NCBI RefSeq assembly: GCF_014395975.1
Contig: NZ_CP060714.1
Location: forward strand, 1,922,001 to 1,986,000
From: Diaphorobacter ruginosibacter
GTDB lineage: Bacteria > Pseudomonadota > Gammaproteobacteria > Burkholderiales > Burkholderiaceae_C
DNA length: 64,000 nt
Reading direction: 5' to 3'
Below the pieces are notes generated by a model that saw nothing but the letters and a program-made list of their open reading frames with translations, searched no databases and was not told the DNA's origin. Below, one piece after another: positions 55,077 to 63,537 of the stretch. Numbering within the stretch: the stretch's first letter is position 1; each line of letters starts with the position of its first letter. The translations under genes and the position numbers were made by a program.

Positions 55077-56615
55077 TCATGCGGCAACAGCGGTCTCTTC
55101 GGCCACCATCTCCTGCACCTTGGCTATGCGCGACTTCTTGCGCCATGCGCCCCAGGTGACGGCCAGCAGCAGCACGGCGCTGATGCCGACGAAGGTGGCG
55201 CTGATCGGGCGCTGCACGAAGATCGCCATGTCGCCCCGCGACAGCAGCAGCGCGCGGCGGAAGTTTTCTTCCATCATCGGGCCGAGCACGAAGCCCAGCA
55301 TGATGGGAGCGACTGAGAAGTCCAGCACCATGAGCAGCGCGCCGACGATGCCGAAGACCAGCACTTCCCAGATCTGGAAGAGGCTGTTCTGTGTCGTGAA
55401 CACGCCCACGGCGATGAAGAACATGGCCGACGGGAACAGATAGCGGTAAGGCACCTGCAGCATCTTCACCCACACGCCGATCAGTGGCACGTTCAGGATC
55501 ATCAGGATGACGTTGCCGATCCAGAAGCTGGCGATCAGGCCCCAGAAGATGTCCGGATGCTCGGAGATCAACTGCGGTCCCGGCTGGATGCCCTGGATCA
55601 GCAGTGCGCCCAGCAGCAGCGCCATCACGGCGTCGCCCGGGATGCCCAGGCTCATGGTGGGAATGAAGTCGACCTGCGTCTTGGAGTGTGCCGAGGCCTC
55701 GGGAGCTGCCACGCCCGCGATCATGCCGGTGCCGAACTTGCTGGGGTCCTTGGCCACCTTCTGCTCCACCGCATAGGCGATGAAGGTGGTGATCGTCGGG
55801 CCGGTGCCGGGCATGGCACCGAACAGCGTGCCGACGGCCGTACCGCGCACCATGGGCCAGAAGGCTTCCTTGAGTTCGGCAAGCGACGGACGCATGTCCC
55901 GGATGCGCATCCGGGTGTTGCTGGTGATCGCCTTCATGCGGTTCACGTTGAGCAGGAAGTCGGCAATGCCGAACAGGCCCATCGCAACCGCCACCATTTC
56001 AAGCCCGTCGGAGAGCTCGGGGATTCCGAACGCGAAACGGAACGCGCCCGTGTTCACGTCGGTGCCGACCACGCCGCACAGCAGGCCGAACAGCGTCATC
56101 GCCACGCCCTTGAGCGGCGAGCCGCGCGACATGGTGGAGCCCGCGAGCAGGCCGAGCAGCATGATGGAGAACAGCTCGGCGGGCCCGAACTTGAACGCGA
56201 TGGTGGTGAGCAGCGGCGATGCGAAGATCATCACGATGATGCCCACCGATGCCGCGAAGAAAGAGCAGATCATGGTGATGCCCAACGCCGTTCCGCCCTT
56301 GCCCTTCTTGGTCATCGGGAAACCGTCCAGGCAGGTCACGGCATGCGGCGGATGCGACGGCAGGTTCAGCAGGATCGCGCCGATGGCACCACCATACTGC
56401 GAGCCATAGAAGATGCCCGCCAGCATCAGGATGGCGGGCACCGGATGCATCGTGTAGGTCAGGGGCAGCAGGATCGAGATGGCTGACAGGGCACCCATGC
56501 CGGGCAGCACGCCGATAAGGTTGCCCACCAGCACGCCGAAGAAGGACCACATCAGGTTGTGGCCCTGGAAGGCCACGCCGAAGCCGTACCAGAGGTCTTG
56601 CAATGACTGTTCCAT
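55077..56615 (-). CDS. tctA: Tripartite tricarboxylate transporter permease TctA
   Basis: This 512-residue large membrane subunit has about 11-12 hydrophobic segments. The signature is GVLVGNLIGVLPGMGALSAISILLPLTY near the start. A repeated motif at mid-protein reads GTAVGTLFGAMPGTGPTITTFIAYAVEQKVAKDPSKFGTGMIAGVAAPEASAH. DFIPTMSLGIPGDAVMALLLGAL follows. It transports tricarboxylates or similar acids together with TctB and a TctC binding protein. It lies 3 bases after tctB; no tctC is adjacent. Confidence 0.95.
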   Translation of the reverse strand: MEQSLQDLWYGFGVAFQGHNLMWSFFGVLVGNLIGVLPGMGALSAISILLPLTYTMHPVPAILMLAGIFYGSQYGGAIGAILLNLPSHPPHAVTCLDGFPMTKKGKGGTALGITMICSFFAASVGIIVMIFASPLLTTIAFKFGPAELFSIMLLGLLAGSTMSRGSPLKGVAMTLFGLLCGVVGTDVNTGAFRFAFGIPELSDGLEMVAVAMGLFGIADFLLNVNRMKAITSNTRMRIRDMRPSLAELKEAFWPMVRGTAVGTLFGAMPGTGPTITTFIAYAVEQKVAKDPSKFGTGMIAGVAAPEASAHSKTQVDFIPTMSLGIPGDAVMALLLGALLIQGIQPGPQLISEHPDIFWGLIASFWIGNVILMILNVPLIGVWVKMLQVPYRYLFPSAMFFIAVGVFTTQNSLFQIWEVLVFGIVGALLMVLDFSVAPIMLGFVLGPMMEENFRRALLLSRGDMAIFVQRPISATFVGISAVLLLAVTWGAWRKKSRIAKVQEMVAEETAVAA

Positions 56616-56618
56616 GGC

Positions 56619-57110
56619 TCAGATCCCCCATTTGAACAGCGGCATCTGCACCTGCAGCGCCCACCAGAAGATGACTACCGCGACGATCATCATGCCCGCG
56701 GTGAGGATGAGCGCCTGGAATACCGAGTTGCTGCGATCGCCCAGTGCGCTCACGAACACGATGCAGAACGTGGCCGGCAGCAGGCCGAAATACTCGCCCG
56801 CGAAATAGAACAGGATGGTCCCCAGGATGATGCAGGACGCGCCGCGGAAGTCGGGAATGTCGTGCTGGTGGCCCACGAGTGCGGCCTCGCCGCCGCTGGG
56901 CTTCTTCTTGGCCGTTGCGGCCAGCAGGACGCCGCAGATCGCGATCAGCACGCCGATGGCGAACGGGAAGTAGCCCGGCCCCATGTGCGCGAGCGTTCCG
57001 AGGTTGTAGCTGTTGGCCGCATAGGCGGCGCTGGCTCCGACGATGACGAGCAGGGCACCGCCGTAATAGTCCTTGTTCCAGGTTTTTTTCTTGTTGCTCG
57101 GATCGCTCAT
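56619..57110 (-). CDS. tctB: Tripartite tricarboxylate transporter small subunit TctB
   Basis: This 163-residue protein has four hydrophobic helices: YYGGALLVIVGASAAYAANSY, GPGYFPFAIGVLIAICGVLL, then ASCIILGTILFYFAGEYFGLLPATFCIVFVSAL and a last helix. The Gly-Pro-Gly-Tyr-Phe-Pro segment is typical of TctB. ATG 57110 has an AAAGGAGCTC ribosome site. It is the first gene of tctBA. Confidence 0.91.
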   Translation of the reverse strand: MSDPSNKKKTWNKDYYGGALLVIVGASAAYAANSYNLGTLAHMGPGYFPFAIGVLIAICGVLLAATAKKKPSGGEAALVGHQHDIPDFRGASCIILGTILFYFAGEYFGLLPATFCIVFVSALGDRSNSVFQALILTAGMMIVAVVIFWWALQVQMPLFKWGI

Positions 57111-57428
57111 GTCGAGCTCCTTTCCGAGGCTGTGTGCATCATGGGCACGAAGAGCATCTGCGTCTCCTAGACTGTTGGGTTCGTTGTCGCACCGGCGCCG
57201 CGCGCAGTCTCTGCAGGGGCCTGCAGCCAGGCAGGTTCTGTAGAGGCAGGCATATCCGGCGTCGTGTGAAAAGTCTAGAAAACGAACCTGCCAATCAGCT
57301 TCCAACGGGCTTGCAGGTGCTCAAAATACGTATATTTGCTTAGAGTTGGTTGCTCACGCCACTCAATGAACCCAGAGTTGGAGGACGGGATAGCTGTGTC
57401 TCGGCGGGTCGTGATGGCGCTTGGGGTC
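57111..57428. other. Gene-free gap upstream of tctBA
   Basis: These 318 bases must hold the tctBA promoter and any TctD-like operator. An AT-rich segment lies at about 57325-57350. No gene and no strong palindrome were recognised, so the expected response-regulator site is not identified. Confidence 0.45.
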
Positions 57429-57452
57429 AAAAAAACCGCCCGAAGGCGGTTT
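57429..57452 (-). terminator. Rho-independent terminator of the RRM gene
   Basis: On the minus strand AAACCGCC (57452-57445) pairs with GGCGGTTT (57440-57433) around a TTCG tetraloop, followed by further T. It lies 16 bases past the stop codon. Confidence 0.9.
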
Positions 57453-57467
57453 CCAGACGGAGCGCAA

Positions 57468-57779
57468 TCAGTACCGGTCGTTGTTGCGATAGCCGCCAGA
57501 GCGCGGAGCGCCAAAGCCTCCTTCGCGACGCTCAGGTGGGCGGGCAATGTTCACTTTGATGGCACGACCGTCCATGGACTTTCCATCAAGGCCGTTGATG
57601 GCGGCTTGAGCGTCTGCCTCTGTTTCCATTTCGACAAAGGCAAAGCCCTTGGAACGGTTGGTTTCCCGGTCTACCACCAGCTTGGCGCTGGATACTGCGC
57701 CGAACTCGCCGAAGGCATGGGTGAGCGACTCATTGGTGGTCGAATAGGCAAGATTGCCAACATACAGACGGTTATTCAT
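57468..57779 (-). CDS. RNA-binding protein with one RRM domain
   Basis: This 103-residue protein has a single RNA recognition motif: RNP2 LYVGNL (residues 4-9) and RNP1 KGFAFVEM (about residues 44-51). A short Gly/Arg-rich tail (RREGGFGAPRSGGYR) follows. The form is that of cold-inducible glycine-rich RNA-binding proteins of cyanobacteria and proteobacteria. AAGGAAATCAAA precedes ATG 57779. It lies 72 bases after an IF-1 paralogue, suggesting co-expression under cold or growth-rate control; that is inference. Confidence 0.93.
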   Translation of the reverse strand: MNNRLYVGNLAYSTTNESLTHAFGEFGAVSSAKLVVDRETNRSKGFAFVEMETEADAQAAINGLDGKSMDGRAIKVNIARPPERREGGFGAPRSGGYRNNDRY

Positions 57780-57851
57780 TTTGATTTCCTTGGAGGAGGT
57801 CAGATTGGCATCGTTGATCCGATGCATTGTGAAAAAGGGGATAAGGGGCGC

Positions 57852-58118
57852 TCAACGGCGTTTGCGAAAAGGTGCGTTGGCGGATGAACCCGAACGGGTT
57901 TCGATGTGACGGAAGGTCACGCGGCCCTTGCTCAGATCATAGGGAGACATCTCCAGCGTAACCCGGTCACCAGCCAGTATTCGAATGCGGAACTTGCGCA
58001 TCTTGCCGCCGGTATAGGCCACAAGTTGATGGCCGTTTTCCAGTGTGACGCGATAGCGCGCATCAGGCAGAACTTCGTCCACCCGACCTTGCATTTCAAT
58101 CAATTCTTCTTTGGACAA
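57852..58118 (-). CDS. infA: Translation initiation factor IF-1 (paralogue-type)
   Basis: This 88-residue OB-fold protein binds the 30S A site. The core is clear: [64 protein letters not shown]. It is about 16 residues longer than classical IF-1 (72 residues), ending in a basic tail (ANAPFRKRR). The location away from ribosomal protein genes suggests this is the second, accessory infA found in many betaproteobacteria. Confidence 0.92.
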   Translation of the reverse strand: MSKEELIEMQGRVDEVLPDARYRVTLENGHQLVAYTGGKMRKFRIRILAGDRVTLEMSPYDLSKGRVTFRHIETRSGSSANAPFRKRR

Positions 58119-58149
58119 GAGTCTCCTTACACCCGGTGATAAACCGGCA

Positions 58150-58557
58150 TTAGTTCAGTCGATTCGAAAGCACCATATCTTTTCCTTCGTTCAAGGCATG
58201 CTGTGAGGCGAGCGCTTGTGTAGGAAAGCTTGCTACGAATCTGAAAATGCGGTCATATATACCGCGTCGGATGGAGACAGAGGCCGAGAATCGGCCTCCG
58301 CACGTTGCTTTGACGAGCGGCGTAACTATGTAGCTACCCACTCGTTCACAGAGGGTTGGGGGCATATGCCAGTACGCGTCATAAAGGGCGTACAGAAAAA
58401 TTTCCAGGTCTTTCTCAGACGTCAGGACGTGACGTGTCGAAAGAGGCTGGTGCGAGTCCGTAAAAAAGACTCTGGAGGGCTCACCGCGAGACACAAAGTA
58501 GACCGAATAAGTCCCTTTGAGAGAGAGAAGAGCTTGCCAGCCAAGGGGCCTAGCCAA
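58150..58557 (-). CDS. Hypothetical protein
   Basis: This possible 135-residue protein has a mixed, protein-like composition and no repeats ([17 protein letters not shown] near the start, [18 protein letters not shown] and [13 protein letters not shown] near the end). The residue mix and an in-frame TTG start fit a small unknown cytoplasmic protein, but no family is recognised and no strong ribosome site is seen. It precedes the IF-1 gene on the same strand by 31 bases. The DNA is somewhat AT-richer than its surroundings. Confidence 0.45.
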   Translation of the reverse strand: MARPLGWQALLSLKGTYSVYFVSRGEPSRVFFTDSHQPLSTRHVLTSEKDLEIFLYALYDAYWHMPPTLCERVGSYIVTPLVKATCGGRFSASVSIRRGIYDRIFRFVASFPTQALASQHALNEGKDMVLSNRLN

Positions 58558-58823
58558 GCCATACGGGCGCTAAGAAAGGCGAGTGTGTGCCTAGCGCATC
58601 GGAGCAGTATATGCGTTTATCCAATTCCCCGCCCATTGTGCGAATGCTCGCGGACGGCGTGGTCCTATCCGGCGAGTGCAACCCGTGCCGAGCGTTCGAC
58701 CTGTTTGGGCAGAGGGCGCAAATCTGCGCCTGCTCGATATCTCCAGCAAGGCCGAGGGCATGCATCCAGAACCGCTTGGAGGTCGGATTGCGAACGCCGC
58801 CGGCGCGCGTTGGGGCCCATCCC

Positions 58824-60344
58824 TTACGGGGCAAGAGGCAGCCGGACACGAACGGTGAGGCCGACGCCATCCTCGCCGTCCAGCAGCTCGATGGTTCCGT
58901 GCATGTTCTGCAGATAGGACTTCGCGATCGCAAGCCCCAGGCCGGAGCCCATCGCGGCGTCTTCCTGTTGTGATGAAGGCAGGCGTTGAAAGCGCTCGAA
59001 GGCTCGCTCGCGGTCTTCGGCCGCGATGCCCGGGCCGTTGTCCTGGACGAGCATGATGGCCTGGCGCTCGTCCACGCGCACCGATACGTTCACCTTTCCC
59101 CCACGCGGGGTGTATGCGATGGCGTTGTGCACCAGGTTTGCCAGCACTTCGTGCAGGCCCAGCGCCGAAGCCTGCACGGGTGCGACGGGCGGTGCGCCGG
59201 GGCGGTCGTCGTCTTCGGCATCGTCGCCACGGGCATCGATCCACCCGAGGTCGATGTGCTTCTCGAGTGCCTGTGGCAGGTATTCGATGACGACATCGCG
59301 CGCAATGGCATTCACGTCGCACTGTTCCGGGAGGGGGCAGGACGAACCCGGCTCCTGCCGAGTCGCCTGCGTTGCCTGTGCCGCTTGCGCGAGCGCCAGC
59401 AGCTGTTCGCTGACGCGGCGGCTGCGCTGCAGTTGCCGCAGAATGCCCTGCAGCGTGTTGCGAACGGTTTCGGGGTCGGACTCGCGCAGCGCATACCCCG
59501 TCTGCGCATGCATGATGGCCAGCGGCGTGCGCAACTGGTGCGACGCATCGGCCAGAAACTGACGCTGGGCTTCGAGCGCATCGCGCTGTTGCGCGAGATG
59601 AAGGTTCATCGCATCGACGAGGGGGCGGACCTCTCCGGGCACCGATCCGGTCTGCAGGGGCGACAGGTCCCGGGCCTTGCGCGCACGCGTGGCTTCGCGC
59701 AGTGCCTGCAAGGGGCGCAGGCCCCAGCCGATCCCCAGCCAGATGATGAGCACGAGGATGAGCAGCGTGCGCGCATCCTTGAAGAGGGTCTGCTTGAGAA
59801 GCTCATGCCGGGCATTCTCGATGGCCAATGTGCTGCGTGCCGTCTGGATGAGCGCTGTCCAGGGCCTGCCCTCGTCGTCATATACGGTGCGAAGCACTGC
59901 CGCGATGCGCAGGGGCTGGTCGTGGAACGGGGCGTTGTAGAAGACGCGTGCGCCATCTCCCGCATCGGCGAACGGGGTCTGCGGGTGTGTGGGCGAGGGT
60001 GGCGGTTCGGGGAACGGGTCAGGGCCGAGCAGCAACTGGCGTTGCTTGCCATCGTTCGACGCGACGACCACGCGCAGGTGCTTGGATCGGGCCGACAAGG
60101 CCTCGAACATCGACGTGATGTGGAAGGTGTCGGTCAACTCCACGGTGCCGCGCGCAGCGTTCCATGCGAGGCTGTCGGACAGGGCCTGGGCAGGCTCGAG
60201 CAAGGTCTGGTCGTAGGCCTTCTCGAGCTCCTGTCTCAGCGTTTCGGTATCGCTCCAGCTGTCGAAGGCAAACAGGGCCACGAGCACCGGCAGCAGGATC
60301 AGCAGCAACCGCGCGCGCAGACCCGGCACAAAGCGCCTTGCCAT
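58824..60344 (-). CDS. Sensor histidine kinase, TctE-like
   Basis: This 506-residue membrane kinase has an N-terminal transmembrane segment (RLLLILLPVLVALFAF) and a periplasmic sensor region to about residue 180. A second membrane segment follows (LLILVLIIWLGIGW), then HAMP, a DHp domain with the phosphorylated His in DASHQLRTPLAIMHAQ, and an ATPase domain (NLVHNAIAYTPRGG, VQDNGPGIAAEDRERAFERF, GSGLGLAIAKSYLQ). ATG 60344 follows an AAGAAGGAG ribosome site; a TTG at 60383 overlaps the regulator stop. It pairs with the response regulator at 60380. Confidence 0.94.
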   Translation of the reverse strand: MARRFVPGLRARLLLILLPVLVALFAFDSWSDTETLRQELEKAYDQTLLEPAQALSDSLAWNAARGTVELTDTFHITSMFEALSARSKHLRVVVASNDGKQRQLLLGPDPFPEPPPSPTHPQTPFADAGDGARVFYNAPFHDQPLRIAAVLRTVYDDEGRPWTALIQTARSTLAIENARHELLKQTLFKDARTLLILVLIIWLGIGWGLRPLQALREATRARKARDLSPLQTGSVPGEVRPLVDAMNLHLAQQRDALEAQRQFLADASHQLRTPLAIMHAQTGYALRESDPETVRNTLQGILRQLQRSRRVSEQLLALAQAAQATQATRQEPGSSCPLPEQCDVNAIARDVVIEYLPQALEKHIDLGWIDARGDDAEDDDRPGAPPVAPVQASALGLHEVLANLVHNAIAYTPRGGKVNVSVRVDERQAIMLVQDNGPGIAAEDRERAFERFQRLPSSQQEDAAMGSGLGLAIAKSYLQNMHGTIELLDGEDGVGLTVRVRLPLAP

Positions 60345-60379
60345 GCTGATGCTCCTTCTTGCCGGTGGATGGGTGCTGT

Positions 60380-61078
60380 TCAAGTCGTAGCGGCCTCGCG
60401 GGACGGTGAGGCGGGGAGCGGCTCCAGCATGTAGCCCAACCCGCGCACGGTGACGATATGCACATCGCTGCCCTGCAGCTTGCGACGTACACGGTGCAAC
60501 ACCTGCTCGATGGCGTCCGGGCCGGCCATGCTGTCCTGGGGGAACACCTTGGCCGCCAGCTTGGACTTGCCCACGGGGGCGCCCACGCGGGAGATCAGCA
60601 CTTCCAGCGCCGAATGTTCGCGCGGCGTGAGGCTGAGCACGGAATGGTTCAGCCAGAAGGTCTGGTGGTTGCCGTCAAAGCGCAGCGAGGCGCATTGAAT
60701 GTGGGCCTGTGATCGGCCCTGGCTGCGCCGGTGCAGCGCCACCAGCCGGGCCTCGAGCTCTGGCATCTCGAAGGGCTTGGTGAGATAGTCGTCAGCGCCG
60801 CGATGCAGGCCTTCGACGCGATCCTGAAGGGAGCCCTGCGCCGTGAGGATGAGCACCGGCAGATGATGTCCCTGCTCGCGGATCTCGCGCAGCAGCTCGA
60901 AGCCATGCTGGTCGGGCAACTGCAGGTCGAGCACCACGACATCGAAGGCTCCTCCTGCTATCAGCGCCTTGGCCAGCCTGGCATCGGGCGCATGCTCCAC
61001 GGCGATATGGGATTGCCTGAGTGCGCGCATCAGCCAGGAGGCCATCTCCATTTCGTCTTCGATCAGCAGGATGCGCAT
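60380..61078 (-). CDS. OmpR-family response regulator, TctD-like
   Basis: This 232-residue protein has a receiver domain (MRILLIEDEMEMASWLMRAL; phospho-acceptor Asp in VVVLDLQLPDQHG near residue 51; Lys in DDYLTKPF). An OmpR-type winged helix follows (LSLTPREHSALEVLISRVGAPVGKSKLAAKVF, IEQVLHRVRRKLQGSDVHIVTVRGLGYML). The sequence type and nearby tctBA suggest control of tricarboxylate uptake. It precedes and is probably co-transcribed with the kinase. Confidence 0.94.
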   Translation of the reverse strand: MRILLIEDEMEMASWLMRALRQSHIAVEHAPDARLAKALIAGGAFDVVVLDLQLPDQHGFELLREIREQGHHLPVLILTAQGSLQDRVEGLHRGADDYLTKPFEMPELEARLVALHRRSQGRSQAHIQCASLRFDGNHQTFWLNHSVLSLTPREHSALEVLISRVGAPVGKSKLAAKVFPQDSMAGPDAIEQVLHRVRRKLQGSDVHIVTVRGLGYMLEPLPASPSREAATT

Positions 61079-61105
61079 GACGTGCTCGTCTGGGGTTTCC
61101 GAGAT

Positions 61106-61597
61106 TCACCGAGGGGCAGGCTGAGCATTCTGCACCGCTTGCAGCACGCCTGCGCAGGCATCCTCCGCCAGATCCAGCACATGTTCGAACCCGCGCTCGC
61201 CGCCGTAGTAGGGGTCGGGCACTTCGGTATCAGGGAATCGGCTGCAGAAGTCGGTCAACCTGTGCAGCTTGTACTGCAGCGCGGGCGGGCAGATGGCTCG
61301 CGCTGCCAGTTCATTGTTGCCATCCATGACCAGCACCAGGTCGAAATGAACAAAGTCACCTGACGTGAGCTTGCGCGCGCGCTGAGTGGAAAGATCGTAG
61401 CCTCGGCGAATGGCATGCGCCTGCGAGCGCCGGTCCGGCGTCTCGCCGACGTGATAGCTGTGCGTGCCTGCGGAGTCGACCTCCACGAGATCGGACAGCC
61501 GTGCATCGCTCACGAGCCTGTCGAGCACGCCATGCGCCGTCGGACTCCGGCAGATGTTGCCCATGCAAACCATGAGCACGCGAAAGGGCCTATCCAT
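61106..61597 (-). CDS. Low molecular weight protein tyrosine phosphatase
   Basis: This 163-residue phosphatase has the P-loop VCMGNICRSPTAHG at residues 9-22 (C, five residues, R), with Cys as nucleophile. The general-acid loop VPDPYYGGERGFEHVLDLAEDAC lies near residue 125. It may act on tyrosine-phosphorylated proteins or small phosphates. ATG 61597 (MDRPFRVLMVCMGN) is chosen because the P-loop normally begins within 10 residues of the start. It lies 27 bases upstream of the response regulator gene. Confidence 0.94.
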   Translation of the reverse strand: MDRPFRVLMVCMGNICRSPTAHGVLDRLVSDARLSDLVEVDSAGTHSYHVGETPDRRSQAHAIRRGYDLSTQRARKLTSGDFVHFDLVLVMDGNNELAARAICPPALQYKLHRLTDFCSRFPDTEVPDPYYGGERGFEHVLDLAEDACAGVLQAVQNAQPAPR

Positions 61598-61726
61598 GCG
61601 GGTTGCCAGACCGTGTACCCTAATTTGTCCCTTATTTGTCACCTGACTGCCTCTGTGTATGAGTGACTAGGATACCGTGACTTGGATGGGCTTGGCGTCG
61701 CATGGCTTGGCGGTTGCCGACGGCTG

Positions 61727-62068
61727 TCAGGTCGCGCCGGGAACGTGCCCTTTGCGTCTGGCGATGGCCCACAGGGTCAGCAAGGCGGGCCACGCGCAGG
61801 TATTCAGCACGTCATGCAGACTGGCTTGCCAGCGCCAATACCCGAAAGTGGCCAGGTCGTCCCTCATGTCCAGCAGTTCGCCCAGGCATGCGATTGCCAC
61901 GACGGCAGCCAGGGGCGCCAGCCTCGATGGATTGCGGCGACATAGCCAGGACATCGCAAGAAAAGCCGCAAGGCCCAAATGGATGTGAAGAGCGTCCTTG
62001 GAGAGGCCGGTGATGTTGACAACAAGCAGCTTGGCCGCCTGGACAAGTGACGTTTCCATGTCCCGCAT
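61727..62068 (-). CDS. VanZ-like small membrane protein
   Basis: This protein of about 113 residues has three to four hydrophobic segments. The conserved-looking parts are DALHIHLGLAAFLAMSWL, VAIACLGELLDMRDDL and HDVLNTCAWPALLTLW, with an E-D/H-D pattern similar to VanZ-like proteins. The function is unknown. ATG 62068 or ATG 62059 could be the start. Confidence 0.7.
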   Translation of the reverse strand: MRDMETSLVQAAKLLVVNITGLSKDALHIHLGLAAFLAMSWLCRRNPSRLAPLAAVVAIACLGELLDMRDDLATFGYWRWQASLHDVLNTCAWPALLTLWAIARRKGHVPGAT

Positions 62069-62289
62069 TGTCGCCCAGAGCCCTCGCCATCCACCCCCAG
62101 TTCACGTCGTCGTCACGAGCTGAGCGGCTTGGGCGCGGTCGTGTTCCGGTCCCATGAGGCTGCTTGCGAAGAGGTCCTTGGATGCCCTCCACGAAAAAAT
62201 GCTGTTTGCTCGTCCGACAGCGGCTCATGATGACTATTGTTCAAGTTTTTGAATAGTTATTTGCTTAATAATCTAACATCTTGTAATGA

Positions 62290-62628
62290 ATGGACGGAAA
62301 GCAGGCGATGCAGCCTTTTGAATTGGTGATCGAGCCCCTGGACGGAGGAGTTGTTCGCGAGACGTGGATTGATGAAGGTCTCGTCACGTTCGGTCGTGCT
62401 CCCGACAACCAGGTGGTGCTCGATGATCGAACGATCAGCGGCCGCCATGGGGTTCTGCGCGCCCGCGCGAATGTCCTCGTGGTGGAGGACTGTGACAGCA
62501 CCAATGGTGTTCGCGTCAATGGCGAACGGGTGTTCCGCAAGACGCTCTTCAGTGGTGATGTGATCAAGATCGGCACGCACAATATCCATGTGCGAGTGGG
62601 CTCGCGAAATCCACGCGGCTTTCTTTGA
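62290..62628 (+). CDS. Small stand-alone FHA domain protein
   Basis: This protein of up to 112 residues is almost entirely one forkhead-associated phosphothreonine-binding domain. The motifs are FGRAPDNQVVLDDRTISGRHGVL (Gly-Arg, then Ser-Gly-Arg-His) and CDSTNGVRVNGERV (Asn-Gly), followed by GDVIKIGTHNIHVRV. No kinase, phosphatase or secretion system is adjacent except the tyrosine phosphatase about 1 kb away. The start may be ATG 62290 or ATG 62308. The upstream gap is AT-rich. Confidence 0.82.
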   Translation: MDGKQAMQPFELVIEPLDGGVVRETWIDEGLVTFGRAPDNQVVLDDRTISGRHGVLRARANVLVVEDCDSTNGVRVNGERVFRKTLFSGDVIKIGTHNIHVRVGSRNPRGFL

Positions 62629-63167
62629 TAACGGTGTAGTCGCGGGCGGATGAAGGGGTAATCCCTTCGCGATACAGATTTGCCCGGACACGGAATACAT
62701 TGAACACTGGCGAAGCCGTCCCCGGAGGACGGCTTTTGCATTTCTGCCGGGTCTTATGTCGAAAGCTGGCGGATATGCTGGGTATGGAAACAGGCCCGCG
62801 GCACCGGCATCGATGGCAAATCTCCTGCCAAGGCTCAGCGCGGTACATGCCAGGATCTGCGCGTTTTCCCGCGCGGCGGTCTTGTGGCGGGCCAATGGAG
62901 AAGGAGTTGCCTGACGGCCTGGTCTCAGTCGGGCTCACGCGGGGGCATTGAAGGTGGCTGCCGAGGGGAGACGCCAGCTCAAGACCTTAACGGTAGGTTC
63001 TTGGGGCCTCACAGAAGCTCAAGGCGGGTACTTGGACGATGCGGGGAAGAAATGGGTATTTATATTTATTTAATACGTAAAAAACTGCATCAATATAAAC
63101 AATCATTACAACAAGAGAGTACCTTTTACGCATTGACTGCCCTGAATCGGTATTGGCGGGAGGTTGT
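62629..63167. other. Gene-poor stretch with an AT-rich island
   Basis: These 539 bases contain a terminator at 62713-62737. Short frames at about 62700-62990 have no support. A strongly AT-rich island at about 63050-63130 is the likely promoter region of the gene at 63168; a GTAAAA/TTTTAC inverted pair lies within it. Confidence 0.5.
62713..62737 (+). terminator. Rho-independent terminator downstream of the FHA gene
   Basis: AGCCGTCC (62714-62721) pairs with GGACGGCT (62727-62734) around a 5-base loop, followed by TTTTG. Confidence 0.8.
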
Positions 63168-63473
63168 ATGGTCGAGCGTTCGCATTTCGATGGTGTCACT
63201 TTCATCGCGCCGCCTCCCGCGATTGCATTCTCCTGGGCGCAGCGCTGTTCCGGGGGAAATACCAAAGGGCATCAATGCGTCGACTGGAGCAAGGCGCCAA
63301 CCCATGCCCATTGGTGGGCCGTGGATGCCAATGGCGCAGCCCATTGGTTCGCGGATCCTCGGCTGATCGCATTCGATACATCCTGGCGCTTCGAGGTCAT
63401 GGCGGCGCCCGATTTCGGTTACATCGGTGATTACACGCAATCCCTGACAGAGCGTCCCTCAAGAGCGCTGTGA
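63168..63473 (+). CDS. Hypothetical protein, Trp/His-rich
   Basis: This 101-residue protein is not recognised. A good ribosome site (GGGAGG, 63158-63163) precedes ATG 63168, supporting translation. It is rich in aromatic residues and histidine in the second half (THAHWWAVDANGAAHWFADPRLIAFDTSWRFEVM), and has two cysteines. No signal peptide or membrane segment is seen. The AT-rich upstream region and lack of family suggest an accessory, possibly phage-derived, gene. Confidence 0.6.
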   Translation: MVERSHFDGVTFIAPPPAIAFSWAQRCSGGNTKGHQCVDWSKAPTHAHWWAVDANGAAHWFADPRLIAFDTSWRFEVMAAPDFGYIGDYTQSLTERPSRAL

Positions 63474-63487
63474 AGCCAGCATGCGTC

Positions 63488-63519
63488 GTGACAGTTGTTG
63501 ACTGTCACAACTTGTGACA
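63488..63519. promoter_or_regulatory. Three alternating GTGACA half-sites
   Basis: GTGACAGT (63488-63495) is inverted at 63501-63508 (ACTGTCAC). TGTCACAA (63503-63510) is inverted at 63512-63519 (TTGTGACA) around one base. Thus three GTGACA/TGTCAC half-sites alternate in 32 bases, 18 bases before the next start codon, a layout typical of a repressor operator. The binding protein is unknown. Confidence 0.5.
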
Positions 63520-63537
63520 ATGCGGGAAACTAGGCAC

